Shown here one piece after another: positions 24,494 through 34,459 of a stretch of DNA of 64,000 bases. Below the pieces are notes generated by a model. It ran no database searches, was not told the origin of the DNA, and saw only the letters and a program-made list of their open reading frames with translations. How positions within the stretch are numbered: position 1 is the stretch's first letter; each line of letters starts with the position of its first letter. The DNA comes from Flavihumibacter fluvii (GTDB taxonomy: Bacteria > Bacteroidota > Bacteroidia > Chitinophagales > Chitinophagaceae): contig NZ_CP092333.1 in the NCBI RefSeq assembly GCF_018595675.2, forward strand, positions 3,248,001 to 3,312,000, given 5' to 3'. Both the position numbers and the translations under genes were made by a program.

Positions 24494-25858
24494 TTAGTAC
24501 CCGTCATTCTGAACCAGGTTACTATTCACTTTCATTTCACGATCTGGGATCGGGAATACCAGTTTACTGGAGTTCCATGGAATACCCAGGATATCTTGTT
24601 CAAGCCTTTTTGCATCATGGAGCTTATGCCCTTCAAAGGACAGTTCATGCTTTCTTTCGACAAGGATAGCATCGAGGGTAAGATCACCGGCAGCTATAGG
24701 ATCTAATCCGACCCTCGCCCTGATAATATTGATATCATCAGCAGCTGCAGCACTTCCGGGGTTCAGCCTGAAGTTTGACTCTGCACGGATCAGGTACATT
24801 TCTGCCAGCCTGATGATGTGGACAGCGCCGTATGCCATATCATATTTGCCGCAGTAAATAGAACCACCACTTTCGTAAAATCCACCATTGATTCTATCAT
24901 CATTGGGTTCATAATCTGCAAAATGGCTTGCATTGATCTCAATATCACCACGACCAGACTGGGAGAAGAAGGTATAAAATTCATTTATACCTTGTGAAGC
25001 ATTCACCTGCATAGCGAATATATCCTCGTCGGTATTGGGAATCACTTCTTTCTCATTATCGGGATTGTAAGGAAATGCATCTGCATAAGTCTCCATCAGG
25101 CTATTTGTTCCTGATTCTATTACACGGTTTGCAGCAGCAGCGGCATTTTCATAGTCGCCTTTTTGCAGGTAAACCCTGGCCAACATGGCTCCAGCTGCAG
25201 ATTTATTGGCGAAGAAGCCATTATCATCCGGCAACAATTCTTCGGCAACGGATAAGTCACTGATCACCTGGGTGTACACTTCTGCCACTGTATTTCTACT
25301 TACTTTAAGACTTTCTGAAACACCCTTTGTTGGCGTAAGGACCAGTGGTACGCCAAGGTTGGTTGTGGGTGAGCCGTCATTCCAGGCTTTACCATACAAA
25401 CGAACCAGGTCAAAATAAACTGCGGCCCTTATAAAACGGGCTTCGCCTTTAACTTTATCCTGCTTTGCTTCGTCAACCGAATCAATAGCACTCAGGACAT
25501 TATTTGCAACATTAATAGCATTGTAAGAACCGAGCCATGTATCCTGAACGAAATCATTGTCCACCGGGATATTCTTGTTGAAAATCTGGGTCATTCCCTG
25601 GTAGGTACCACTCCAGTAAATTTCATCATTATCACCCATTAATTCCGAATAAACAAACATATCACCACCGTAAACGTTATCATCACCCAGTCTTGAATAA
25701 GCACCCACCAAAGCAGATTCCACGTCTTCACTGGTTAATAAAGCTTTACTTTCATCCGTACTTGCAGTTGGCTCTTTATCCAGCCCCTTTGTACAAGCAG
25801 AAAAAGATGCCAGTACGATAAACAGGCTTCCTATAATTCTATATTTACTTTTAAACAT
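24494..25858 (-). CDS. SusD/RagB family outer-membrane lipoprotein
   Basis: A 454-residue surface lipoprotein that caps a SusC transporter and binds its substrate. The lipoprotein signal ends in LASFSACTKG. The family layout is present: SusD-like N-terminus (ALLTSEDVESALVGAYSRL), TPR-like helices (ARFIRAAVYFDLVRLYGK, LARVYLQKGDYENAAAAANR) and the C-terminal SusD_RagB domain (VHIIRLAEMYLIRAESNFR, ERKHELSFEGHKLHDAKRL). It follows susC by 23 bp on the same strand. Substrate (glycan, peptide or other) cannot be told. Confidence 0.94.
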   Translation of the reverse strand: MFKSKYRIIGSLFIVLASFSACTKGLDKEPTASTDESKALLTSEDVESALVGAYSRLGDDNVYGGDMFVYSELMGDNDEIYWSGTYQGMTQIFNKNIPVDNDFVQDTWLGSYNAINVANNVLSAIDSVDEAKQDKVKGEARFIRAAVYFDLVRLYGKAWNDGSPTTNLGVPLVLTPTKGVSESLKVSRNTVAEVYTQVISDLSVAEELLPDDNGFFANKSAAGAMLARVYLQKGDYENAAAAANRVIESGTNSLMETYADAFPYNPDNEKEVIPNTDEDIFAMQVNASQGINEFYTFFSQSGRGDIEINASHFADYEPNDDRINGGFYESGGSIYCGKYDMAYGAVHIIRLAEMYLIRAESNFRLNPGSAAAADDINIIRARVGLDPIAAGDLTLDAILVERKHELSFEGHKLHDAKRLEQDILGIPWNSSKLVFPIPDREMKVNSNLVQNDGY

Positions 25859-25881
25859 AATATTTGATTTTTTGAGTCAAA

Positions 25882-28800
25882 TTATAATCCGATGTTGATA
25901 CCAAAAATGATCGTCCTCGCCTGAGGAACTGAATAGAAATCAACACCCTGATTGATATTTGAAGCCTGGTAATCGGCATTCACTTCAGGATCCCAACCTT
26001 TGTAACTGGTAATAGTGAACAGGTTCTGGCCCCTTACATACACCCTGGCTCTTTCCATTTTGATTTTTGATAATACTGACTTTGGCAGGTTATAGGCAAG
26101 GGTTGCTTGCTTAACCCGCAGGTAAGAACCATCATATAACCAACGGCTGGAAGGATCTGTTCCATTCGCATAAAAAGTACGGGCTTGCGGAATCATTGTG
26201 ATATCACCTGGATTTTTCCAGGCAGCCAACTGATCAACAGTTTGGTTATCAAATCCATTACTTCCGGAAGCAGACATATACTGGCCGCCACCATCATATA
26301 CCTTATTACCCTGTACACCCTGTAAGAAAATATCAAAATCAAATCCTTTGTAGGTGAACGTATTTCGCATCCCATAAATGAAATCCGGATTTGGGCTACC
26401 CAGCACAACTTCCTGTGCCTCATTATAATCACTGGTAGGTGTACGATCCACTTTTCCGGAAGCATCTACGGTATTTTTATACCAAACCGCATCTCCATTA
26501 TTAGGATCTGCACCAGCAAATTCACGACCTACAAATACACCAATTGGCTGGCCTTCCCTGGCGCGGTTTATATTACCAACACCCAGTTCCTGGCCATTCA
26601 AATCAGTGATTTCATTTTTGTTCAGCGCGAAATTAATATTGGTAGTCCAGCGGAAATCACGTGTAACAATATTTTCTGAGTTTATAGTAAACTCAAAACC
26701 TTTATTGTTCATTTTTCCCAGGTTTCGGATGATTGAAGCGAATCCGGAAGTTCCGGGAACTTCCTGTGCCAGCAGCAGGTCAGATGTATTACGGACGTAA
26801 TAGTCCATTTCCACAGTTACGCGATTATTAAATACCCCAAATTCAACACCAATATCCGAACTGGTAGTGGTTTCCCATTGTAAGTCCGGGTTTGGTAACT
26901 GGGATGGACGCTGTCCTGGGATACTGCCATAATGGGCATCGCCTGTCCACAATCCCTGCCATGGGAAGTTACCTATTTCAGCATTTCCGGTTAAACCATA
27001 ACTGGCTTTTACTTTCAGGAAACTAAGCCATTTTGAATCGGCAAGGAATTTCTCTTCAGAGAGTATCCAGCCAACTGAAGCAGCCGGAAAAAATCCCCAG
27101 CGATTATTTGGTGCAAACCTTGAAGAAGCATCAAACCTGCCACTTAAAGCAACAAGGTATTTATCATACAATTTATAGTTCAACCGGCTGAAATATGATA
27201 AAAATGAAAACGCTGTTTCAGTTGATGTGGCATCAGATTTTGTTGCAGCACTCACCAATTTTCTATAAGTTGACGAGGGGAATGCTTCTGCGGTTGCACT
27301 TTGGTTGAACAGGTTTTGATCCTGGTAGCTCATACCCAGCACCACGTCAAAATTATGTTCCTCTTTCAGGTTGCCCACATATCGGAAGAAGTTATTCGTA
27401 TTATAGTTGATGATCTGGTCGGCTGATGTAAAACCGCCACCACGGGGGTATTCAGTGTTCCTTACAGTAATAGGCCCATAATAGGCTTCTTCTGTCTGGT
27501 TCAGTTGATCCACACCAAATTCAGTTCGGAAAGACAATCCTTTGGTGATCTGTGCCTGGCCATAAACATTACCCAGCAACCGGTGCACAAAAGTATTGTA
27601 AGACGCTCCTTTTACACTCAACATGGGGTTGTAGTATACCGGATAGTTGGTGTTTGGTTCTCCGGTTTCTGGGTTATACTCACCACTTAACAAACCTGAA
27701 CGTGGGTCAATCAAGGGCGTGATGGGTGACAGGGCCACACTTTGCAAAGGCGTGGAAAAGGCGTTATCATTCGATACCCTGTAGTTAAGGGTTCGTGCAA
27801 AACTCATGTTCATACCAGCAGTTAACCAGTTGTTTACTTTCTGGTCAACATTAATACGGCCATTGTACCTTTTCAGATTATTCCTTGCGATAATACCGGC
27901 CTGATCCAGGTATTGGCCTGCCATAAAAAATGTTGTCTTTTCATTTCCACCAGACAGGCTGATATCATATTGGCTGATCGGGGCACGCTGGAAAGCTTCC
28001 TTTTGCCAGTCAGTGTTTACTTCATACGTTTTCCAGTCATCATTTCCGGCGGAATACCTTGTCAGGCGGCTTTCTACAAAGCTCATCCAATCATCAATAC
28101 CCTCCTGTTCTGTATCCCAGTAACCCAAGCGGTATTCATATTGTCCGGCACCCACAGCAGCTTCCTGGGAGTATTTTACGTATTGTTCTGCATTCATGAA
28201 TTCACGCATACGGGTAGGTTCCTGAATCCCGGTGAAATATCCGAAATCAATCCTTGATTTACCAGCTTTCCCTCTTTTGGTAGTAATCAATACTACCCCA
28301 TTTGAGCCACGTGATCCATAGATCGCAGCAGAAGAAGCGTCTTTAAGAATTTCAATTGACTCTATATCATTCGTATTGATGTCAGATAGCGGGTTGGTTT
28401 GTGCGCCATTACTGGACAAGTTGCTGGTGGTTACGGGTACGCCATCTACAACATATAAAGGTTCGCTGCCTGCAGAAACTGAAGAAGCACCACGGATACG
28501 TACTTTTATACCCTGGCCAAGTTTACCATTCTGCTGTTCAACCAGTACACCCGCTGCCCTACCTTGTAAAGCACCTTCAAAACTGGTAACAGGGGTGTTA
28601 TTCAATTCCTTAGCGCCAACTTTCGCTACTGATCCGGTGATGTCACGCTTTATTTTAGTTCCGTAACCAACCACTACAACTTCGGAAAGCGAGTTGTCAC
28701 CGGCCTGGAGACTTACAGCAATATCATCTGAAACAGCCACTTCTTTTTGGATATAGCCTACTGATGAGATAATCAGCGTTTTTGACCCGGCCGGAACACT

Positions 28801-28989
28801 GATTACAAAAGTTCCGTCGGCGCCAGTAGCCGTTGAAACATTTGTTCCCTTTACGGTAATGGTTGCCCCTGCGAGCGGTGAGCCATCCTTTTGATCTGTG
28901 ATTTTCCCGGAGATCTCCCGGACCTGGGCCTGCACGGTAAGTGCAGTGAAGAGCAGTAAACTCCACACTAGGCCAGTTAGTTTTTTCAT
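25882..28989 (-). CDS. SusC/RagA family TonB-linked outer-membrane transporter
   Basis: A 1035-residue TonB-dependent transporter that, with its SusD lid, imports large substrates across the outer membrane. It has a signal peptide (MKKLTGLVWSLLLFTALTVQAQ), a carboxypeptidase-D-like domain (ISGKITDQKDGSPLAGATITV), a TonB-box-like stretch (LSEVVVVGYGT), the plug with the SusC signature DASSAAIYGSRGSNGVVLITTK, and a 22-strand barrel ending in IIFGINIGL. Start at 28989 is chosen as the first ATG giving a signal peptide; two upstream in-frame ATGs lie close to the promoter. No sigma/anti-sigma pair is nearby. Confidence 0.95.
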   Translation of the reverse strand: MKKLTGLVWSLLLFTALTVQAQVREISGKITDQKDGSPLAGATITVKGTNVSTATGADGTFVISVPAGSKTLIISSVGYIQKEVAVSDDIAVSLQAGDNSLSEVVVVGYGTKIKRDITGSVAKVGAKELNNTPVTSFEGALQGRAAGVLVEQQNGKLGQGIKVRIRGASSVSAGSEPLYVVDGVPVTTSNLSSNGAQTNPLSDINTNDIESIEILKDASSAAIYGSRGSNGVVLITTKRGKAGKSRIDFGYFTGIQEPTRMREFMNAEQYVKYSQEAAVGAGQYEYRLGYWDTEQEGIDDWMSFVESRLTRYSAGNDDWKTYEVNTDWQKEAFQRAPISQYDISLSGGNEKTTFFMAGQYLDQAGIIARNNLKRYNGRINVDQKVNNWLTAGMNMSFARTLNYRVSNDNAFSTPLQSVALSPITPLIDPRSGLLSGEYNPETGEPNTNYPVYYNPMLSVKGASYNTFVHRLLGNVYGQAQITKGLSFRTEFGVDQLNQTEEAYYGPITVRNTEYPRGGGFTSADQIINYNTNNFFRYVGNLKEEHNFDVVLGMSYQDQNLFNQSATAEAFPSSTYRKLVSAATKSDATSTETAFSFLSYFSRLNYKLYDKYLVALSGRFDASSRFAPNNRWGFFPAASVGWILSEEKFLADSKWLSFLKVKASYGLTGNAEIGNFPWQGLWTGDAHYGSIPGQRPSQLPNPDLQWETTTSSDIGVEFGVFNNRVTVEMDYYVRNTSDLLLAQEVPGTSGFASIIRNLGKMNNKGFEFTINSENIVTRDFRWTTNINFALNKNEITDLNGQELGVGNINRAREGQPIGVFVGREFAGADPNNGDAVWYKNTVDASGKVDRTPTSDYNEAQEVVLGSPNPDFIYGMRNTFTYKGFDFDIFLQGVQGNKVYDGGGQYMSASGSNGFDNQTVDQLAAWKNPGDITMIPQARTFYANGTDPSSRWLYDGSYLRVKQATLAYNLPKSVLSKIKMERARVYVRGQNLFTITSYKGWDPEVNADYQASNINQGVDFYSVPQARTIIFGINIGL

Positions 28990-29018
28990 TGTGCCCATAT
29001 ACATCTGTTAATTTGTGC

Positions 29019-29026
29019 CAAAGATA
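29019..29026 (-). promoter_or_regulatory. -7 element of first susC
   Basis: On the minus strand TATCTTTG matches TAnnTTTG, with TTTA 19 bp upstream close to the -33 TTTG. Transcription would start about 25 bases before the susC ATG at 28989, giving this pair its own promoter separate from the upstream susCD pair. Confidence 0.55.
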
Positions 29027-29181
29027 TTGGCGGTTAAAGGATAGTTAAATGCCTTAAACAGTATAAAAGTAAGAATATGCGGTACTTTATTAATTAATAC
29101 ACATATACTTTTCTAGTATCTGTCAAAATTTATTATCCAACTTGAAAAATAGACACCAAACTGTTTGGTTCTGCTGTTTGG

Positions 29182-29215
29182 AAAAAAAGAAAACCCCGGT
29201 AAGAATACCAGGGTT
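29182..29215 (-). terminator. Terminator after second susD
   Basis: Read on the minus strand, a 10-bp stem (29192-29201 with 29206-29215, one mismatch-like pair), a 4-nt loop and a T run follow the stop of the susD gene at 29242. It separates the two susCD transcripts. Confidence 0.85.
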
Positions 29216-29241
29216 ATTGATGTACATGAGAAAAGAAAAAC

Positions 29242-30882
29242 TTATTGTTTTGGGTTCACAACGGGCGCGCTACCATCCAGCGGTGGATTGTAGGTTATTT
29301 CATTCCCGGGAACATCCCAATAATCGAGGTAATTATATTCGAACGTAGCATTAGTGCTTACTGCGCCGGTATTTTTCACTGCTATTGCACCAGTTCTACC
29401 GCCACCTGCACTTATGGGTTCAGTAATTCCCCAGCGGCGGGCATCGTAGAAGGAAAGTCCACGGAAAGCAATTACGATCCTTCGCTCCCGCCGCAATTCT
29501 TCTTTAGCAGCCGCCAGTGATAATCCGGTTCCTGAAACAGCAGCCAAACCTGCACCCTGGTAGGTTCTTACAGCATCAATAATGGCCAGTCCTTCATCAA
29601 TTTTACCCGTATTGATCAGGGCTTCGGCTTTCATGAGTTCATTTTCTTCATAATCACCCGCCAAATGAAATTCATAGGCACCCGGATCAGTGTTTGCATA
29701 AACAACCACATTATCCAAACCAGCACCCTGGTTGATTAAAGCATAGCGGGTGAAATGAGAATTTCCCCGATCGGCCTGACCAAGATAAGGTGTGGTCTCT
29801 ACGAGATTATTTTCCATGCGCTTATCACCTGGCTTGAATTCCTGTACCCAGCGTTCGGATATTTTATAGGTATTACCACCGGCAAGGGATGACTGGGTTT
29901 TTCCGGTAATAAACTGGTTTGCTGAATATAGGTCCCCACGTTCATCACTGGTAGCAATGAAAATATGGTCCGTTGCAGTGATTCCATTGTTAACAAGGGA
30001 CAGGATACTGTTCCAGTCAGCAGCAGCCATCGTGGCTGTAGTTTTATTCACCAGGATGTTACGGGCCTTTAGGGTATTCACATTGCGTTCCAGCATATCC
30101 GGAGTAACTGCCTGCCCTTTACCAACAAGGAAAAATTCAGGAATCATTTGGGCAATAAAGTCAGTGAAATTTGCAGCATTTGGTGCAGATTTTGCAGCGG
30201 CAACGGCCTTATCTAAAGAAATACCCGCTTCTTCAATCATCCTCTCTTTACTAACATAGTTTCCATTGGTAGACAGGTAGGTATCGTTCAAAAGTCCGGC
30301 ATAATAAGTAGAACCGATGCGGCTATAGGCAAAACCTTTCCACCAGTTGGCCAATGCAATAACGGCTGCTTTCTTGGAAGCCGCATCTCCACTGAATTCA
30401 ACACTTTCAGCTTTCTCCAGCATCAGGTTACAGGAACTAACCAGGTTATACATGTAGGCCCACTCGTAATATAATGTATTGTTACCTGCCTGGGCGTTTA
30501 CGTTATTATTCCTGATCTGCAGTATCTGGGTATTTGGTGAATTCGGGTTTAGTACAGTTGATCCGTCATCATGTTTTACATATTCAGGACAACCGATCTG
30601 GTTCATGAAAGCATTGGCCGCATCACAGGTGATCACATCACCCATCATTTCATGAAAGCCAGTGGCACCAGCCCAGAAAGGTCCAAATACTCCATCAGAA
30701 TATTTTGCATCCCTGAAACCATTGATGTATACACCACCTCTGGCAAATTGGATAATTCCTGACTCTGTAGATACCGACTCAGGTGTAGGGCTGTTGGGGT
30801 TTTCCACAGCCAGGTCTTTTTTACAACTGCTGATCCCCAGGACAACAGCAGCTATTATTGCGAAATGTTTTTTGTTCATCAT
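29242..30882 (-). CDS. SusD/RagB family lipoprotein, second pair
   Basis: A 546-residue surface lipoprotein (MNKKHFAIIAAVVLGISSCKK, lipobox Cys near residue 20). It shows the SusD pattern: VSSCNLMLEKAE helix, ANWWKGFAYSRIGSTYY TPR-like helix, and the C-terminal LMKAEALINTGKIDEGLAII and ELRRERRIVIAFRGLSFYD. It is about 90 residues longer than the SusD at 24494 and not closely alike, so the two pairs likely handle different substrates. It follows its susC by 16 bp. Two adjacent ATGs (30882, 30879) are possible starts. Confidence 0.93.
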   Translation of the reverse strand: MMNKKHFAIIAAVVLGISSCKKDLAVENPNSPTPESVSTESGIIQFARGGVYINGFRDAKYSDGVFGPFWAGATGFHEMMGDVITCDAANAFMNQIGCPEYVKHDDGSTVLNPNSPNTQILQIRNNNVNAQAGNNTLYYEWAYMYNLVSSCNLMLEKAESVEFSGDAASKKAAVIALANWWKGFAYSRIGSTYYAGLLNDTYLSTNGNYVSKERMIEEAGISLDKAVAAAKSAPNAANFTDFIAQMIPEFFLVGKGQAVTPDMLERNVNTLKARNILVNKTTATMAAADWNSILSLVNNGITATDHIFIATSDERGDLYSANQFITGKTQSSLAGGNTYKISERWVQEFKPGDKRMENNLVETTPYLGQADRGNSHFTRYALINQGAGLDNVVVYANTDPGAYEFHLAGDYEENELMKAEALINTGKIDEGLAIIDAVRTYQGAGLAAVSGTGLSLAAAKEELRRERRIVIAFRGLSFYDARRWGITEPISAGGGRTGAIAVKNTGAVSTNATFEYNYLDYWDVPGNEITYNPPLDGSAPVVNPKQ

Positions 30883-30898
30883 TTTTTCAAGTTTTAGA

Positions 30899-33800
30899 TT
30901 AGAAACCAACATTCAGACCCAACTGGTAAGTCTTCAGGTTTGGAATGGTATTGTGGTCAACCGCACGGTCCCAGGAAGAGTTCACTGTACCGGAACTAAC
31001 TTCAGGATCCATACCTGTGTAATCAGTAACAGTAAAGAGATTACGGCCTGTGAGTACCAATTGCAGGCGATTCACATTTTTGATCTTAAAGAATTTGGCA
31101 AAATCAAAACCGATATTCAGGTTACGCAGACGGAAGAAAGTAGCATCTTCCATAAAATAGCTCTTGGTTCCATTAGCCTGCCTTACAGCATAAGCACCGC
31201 GGTAGAATGACGACCATGCTGCTGTCTGGCCATCGATTGTGATTTCACCATCATAATCTTTGTGGATACCATCACGATACATCCACTGCTTGGTTTGGTT
31301 GTACAGGTAACTCTTGTACACCAAATCAAACTGGAATCCAACTGACAGGTAACCATTGATATTGAAATCATTGATGAAAGACATATTGAACTTAGGGTTG
31401 GGATCACCTAATGCAAACCTGGATGGTGATGCGTAAGGCTGACGGCTGGTTTTATTCACAACGTAACCATTACTGGCCACTTCGTACAAAACCTGATCAT
31501 CCTTTGCAATAAAAGGTTCACCGGTAACAGGATTCAAGGCATCCACACTATTCAGGAAAACATATCCATAGATCTGGCCAATTTGCTCACCAGCCTTGAT
31601 GATATAACTCGTGCTTCCAGCTGCGGATGTTTTAATTATCTCAGCACCACCTTCTACAGCATCAACGATTGAATTTTGTTTGCTGAATAGAGCAGTGAAG
31701 TTCCAGTTGAAATTTTTAGAGTTGTAAACACCCAGGTTTAATGAAGCCTGGATACCATCAGATTTCAAGGTCATGGCGTTGGTCAAAATACGACCTACAC
31801 CCGTACTTGGTGCAACATCTACCCGGTCGATCACATCTGCTGAACTACGCACCCAATAAGTTGCACTCAGGTTAAGGTTCTTGAACCAGTTGGTCTTACC
31901 AATTGCAAAGCCCATGTCTGCACCAATTTCAAGTTCCTTGGCCACCTCAACACGCAGGTCTGGATTTGCGTTGGCAATTGGCGTGTATAAAGAGCTCTGC
32001 GTTCCAAGGGTTGAAGACCCAAGGGTTGGGAAACGATCGTAGGCACCGGGCTGTATACCAGCTTCACCATATGCAGCGCGGATCTTGAAATCCGTCCAGG
32101 TATTGGCCAGGCTGCTGTTCTCCCAGAAATTCAAACCAGACAAACGGAAGAAGGCATCTCCTCGGGGAAAGGTCTGGGGCTTGGAACCGCTACCGAATGC
32201 AGAAGAATAATCACTTCTCAACCCAATGCTTACTCCGGCAAAGTCTGCCCAGTCAAAACGCTGGTTGGCATAGAAACCATAGGTAGCAAATTCAGACCTG
32301 AAATCACTCACAATCTTGAAAACCCCCATATCAGATGCGGTGTAAGGTGAGAAATCAGGTGCATTGCCACCATAACTGATAAACTCATTATAATCACGCT
32401 TACGGTAATCCCAGCCGACAAGTGTTGAAGAAACCAAGGGAATATTCAGTTTGAAATCGTCTTTAAAATTAAACCGGATCGTTGCACTCGCATTCAGGTT
32501 CTGGAAGAGGTCAATATACTGGCCCTGGTTAATTTCACCGGATTGTGTATTATCTGATGCCGGGTCATGATAGCTGGTACGTGGAGAATAATATTCCGCC
32601 TGGTATTGCCAGAAATCAGCACCAACGCTATGTTGCTGATCATAAATCTGGTAACGGCTGGTGAGGTCGTTCCGATTGATACCATATTTAACGTCAAGCT
32701 CTACGAATTTCGGAAGCTTGTAATTCAGGTTAAAGCTTTGTATAATATCAACTGTTTTATCCGTCGGTTTTGCATTTTCAATGATATAATTGAAATTATA
32801 ATGATTAACCCCCACTGCATCGCCATAATAAGGGGAATAAAAACCTGCTGCATCCTTACGTGTGAAATCAGCAAATGGACGGGCATTATTGATTGCATAA
32901 AACATATTCCGGCCTGTAGGGTCAAGTAAAGTGCTTTTTGTGCTCACCAATTGTGTGGTGCTTCGCAAACGAAGCCCCTTTGCCAGTTCTACGCCAAGAT
33001 TCACGGTGAGGTTGGTTCTTGAGAAATCGCCATTGTTTTTAAACACCGTTTTCTGGCGGTTATCAGAAGCAATGATATTAAAATCGAAACGGTCTTTTGA
33101 TCCACTAATGCTTATAGAATTATTAAACGTCATTCCTTTCTGGAAGAACATATCATAATGGTCGTACCATTGCAGGTTCTTATCATAAGAATTTGCATAC
33201 TTACTATCCGGATTGATCAGGTTGAAGACAGGGTTGGTGAGGTAAGAACCAGTTTCTTCATCGAAACTTAAGGGAGTACCATTACCCGCTATAACTTCCC
33301 CTGCCTCATTAACATTGAACGCATGCTTTTTAGCTTTGTTCACTTTGCCGATATTCAACAATTGGTTCTGGGCAACACTGGAACTGAAGTCAATATTTAC
33401 CCGGCCCTGGCGTCCTTTTTTTGTAAAGAGCTGGATAACACCATTCGCACCTTGTGCGCCATAAATACTTGCAGCAGCAGCACCCTGCACAACTTCGATT
33501 CTATCATAAGCAGCAAGATCGAGGGTTTCCAAACCGGTGGACCGTACTTCAACTCCATCCACTAAAATCATTGGCCTTGTTCCGCCATTAATTGAATTAA
33601 TACCACGTAACAGGATATTTACCGGCGCACCTGGTGAACCATTTGTGCTGGAGATCTGGGCACCGGCAATTTTCCCCACAAGTGCACTTCCTACATCTGC
33701 ATTCACCGTTGATGGTAATTTGTCAGCCGTGATCGATTCAACAGCGATGGCCAACTTTCTTTTACTGGTAGCTACACCAGTACCTGTTACAACAATCTCA

Positions 33801-34108
33801 CTCAGTGCTTTGGAATCGATTTCCATTTGCACAGCTACCGGAGTGCCGGCATTTACGGCAACAGTTTTTAATTGAAAGCCAATCGAGCTGAATTCTAGTG
33901 TGGCTTTGTCTGCCTTAAGCGGAACCATAAATGTTCCATCTATGCCTGTGGTGGTGATTGCTCCACCTCCTTTTACCCGGATGGTAACGCCAGGAATCGG
34001 CGTTCCATCTTTTGCATCAGTAACCCGACCGGTTACATTTCCACCCTGCCCAAATGTGTTAAGTGCAATACCTAACACAATGGCAAGAAGTGCCATAATT
34101 TTTCTCAT
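30899..34108 (-). CDS. SusC/RagA family TonB-linked transporter, second pair
   Basis: A 1069-residue outer-membrane transporter with signal peptide (MRKIMALLAIVLGIALNTFGQ), a carboxypeptidase-D-like domain (VTGRVTDAKDGTPIPGVTIR), a TonB-box-like LSEIVVTGTGVATSKRK, the plug (VDVGSALVGKIAG-type segment; GAAAASIYGAQGANGVIQLF), and a barrel ending in YQLGLNVGF. In the plug signature the usual D-A-S-S-A is replaced by G-A-A-A-A, marking a distinct SusC subgroup. It leads the minus-strand pair with the susD at 29242. Nearby upstream DNA is AT-rich without a clear promoter. Confidence 0.95.
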   Translation of the reverse strand: MRKIMALLAIVLGIALNTFGQGGNVTGRVTDAKDGTPIPGVTIRVKGGGAITTTGIDGTFMVPLKADKATLEFSSIGFQLKTVAVNAGTPVAVQMEIDSKALSEIVVTGTGVATSKRKLAIAVESITADKLPSTVNADVGSALVGKIAGAQISSTNGSPGAPVNILLRGINSINGGTRPMILVDGVEVRSTGLETLDLAAYDRIEVVQGAAAASIYGAQGANGVIQLFTKKGRQGRVNIDFSSSVAQNQLLNIGKVNKAKKHAFNVNEAGEVIAGNGTPLSFDEETGSYLTNPVFNLINPDSKYANSYDKNLQWYDHYDMFFQKGMTFNNSISISGSKDRFDFNIIASDNRQKTVFKNNGDFSRTNLTVNLGVELAKGLRLRSTTQLVSTKSTLLDPTGRNMFYAINNARPFADFTRKDAAGFYSPYYGDAVGVNHYNFNYIIENAKPTDKTVDIIQSFNLNYKLPKFVELDVKYGINRNDLTSRYQIYDQQHSVGADFWQYQAEYYSPRTSYHDPASDNTQSGEINQGQYIDLFQNLNASATIRFNFKDDFKLNIPLVSSTLVGWDYRKRDYNEFISYGGNAPDFSPYTASDMGVFKIVSDFRSEFATYGFYANQRFDWADFAGVSIGLRSDYSSAFGSGSKPQTFPRGDAFFRLSGLNFWENSSLANTWTDFKIRAAYGEAGIQPGAYDRFPTLGSSTLGTQSSLYTPIANANPDLRVEVAKELEIGADMGFAIGKTNWFKNLNLSATYWVRSSADVIDRVDVAPSTGVGRILTNAMTLKSDGIQASLNLGVYNSKNFNWNFTALFSKQNSIVDAVEGGAEIIKTSAAGSTSYIIKAGEQIGQIYGYVFLNSVDALNPVTGEPFIAKDDQVLYEVASNGYVVNKTSRQPYASPSRFALGDPNPKFNMSFINDFNINGYLSVGFQFDLVYKSYLYNQTKQWMYRDGIHKDYDGEITIDGQTAAWSSFYRGAYAVRQANGTKSYFMEDATFFRLRNLNIGFDFAKFFKIKNVNRLQLVLTGRNLFTVTDYTGMDPEVSSGTVNSSWDRAVDHNTIPNLKTYQLGLNVGF

Positions 34109-34407
34109 GTGTGCTGTGTGTTTTGGTTAAAAAAATAATACCAGTTCATATTTTTTATGACTGGCATTTTCCGTTTACATAAATTTATTGTTTTCTTAAC
34201 AAACAACTGTATACGCGCTACATATTTATTTTGGTGTAATATTTATTATTATTACCTATATATATATAATGTTTACCAAATTGAATAACATATTTTAATA
34301 ATACCTTGGTCTTTATATTTTTTAAGCTTACCGTTCATCATTTTATGCATTAAAATTCTAATAGAATTATCAGGTGATTACAACCAGACAGGTTGGCGAT
34401 TGCGTGA
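34109..34407. other. AT-rich gap upstream of second susC
   Basis: About 300 bp without a gene. It holds an imperfect hairpin (about 34142-34165, CCAGT...ACTGG) and a long AT stretch with TATATATATATA near 34258-34267. The promoter of the second susCD pair must lie here, but no element matches TAnnTTTG well enough to call. Confidence 0.4.
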
Positions 34408-34434
34408 ATAAAAAAAACCCGGCTTAAGCCGGGT
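34408..34434 (-). terminator. Terminator after YugP-type protease gene
   Basis: On the minus strand a perfect 18-bp palindrome (ACCCGGCTTAAGCCGGGT, 34417-34434) is followed by eight or more T. It lies 25 bp after the stop of the protease gene. Confidence 0.9.
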
Positions 34435-34459
34435 CCTCACAAAAAGTTGCGGTGAAAGA

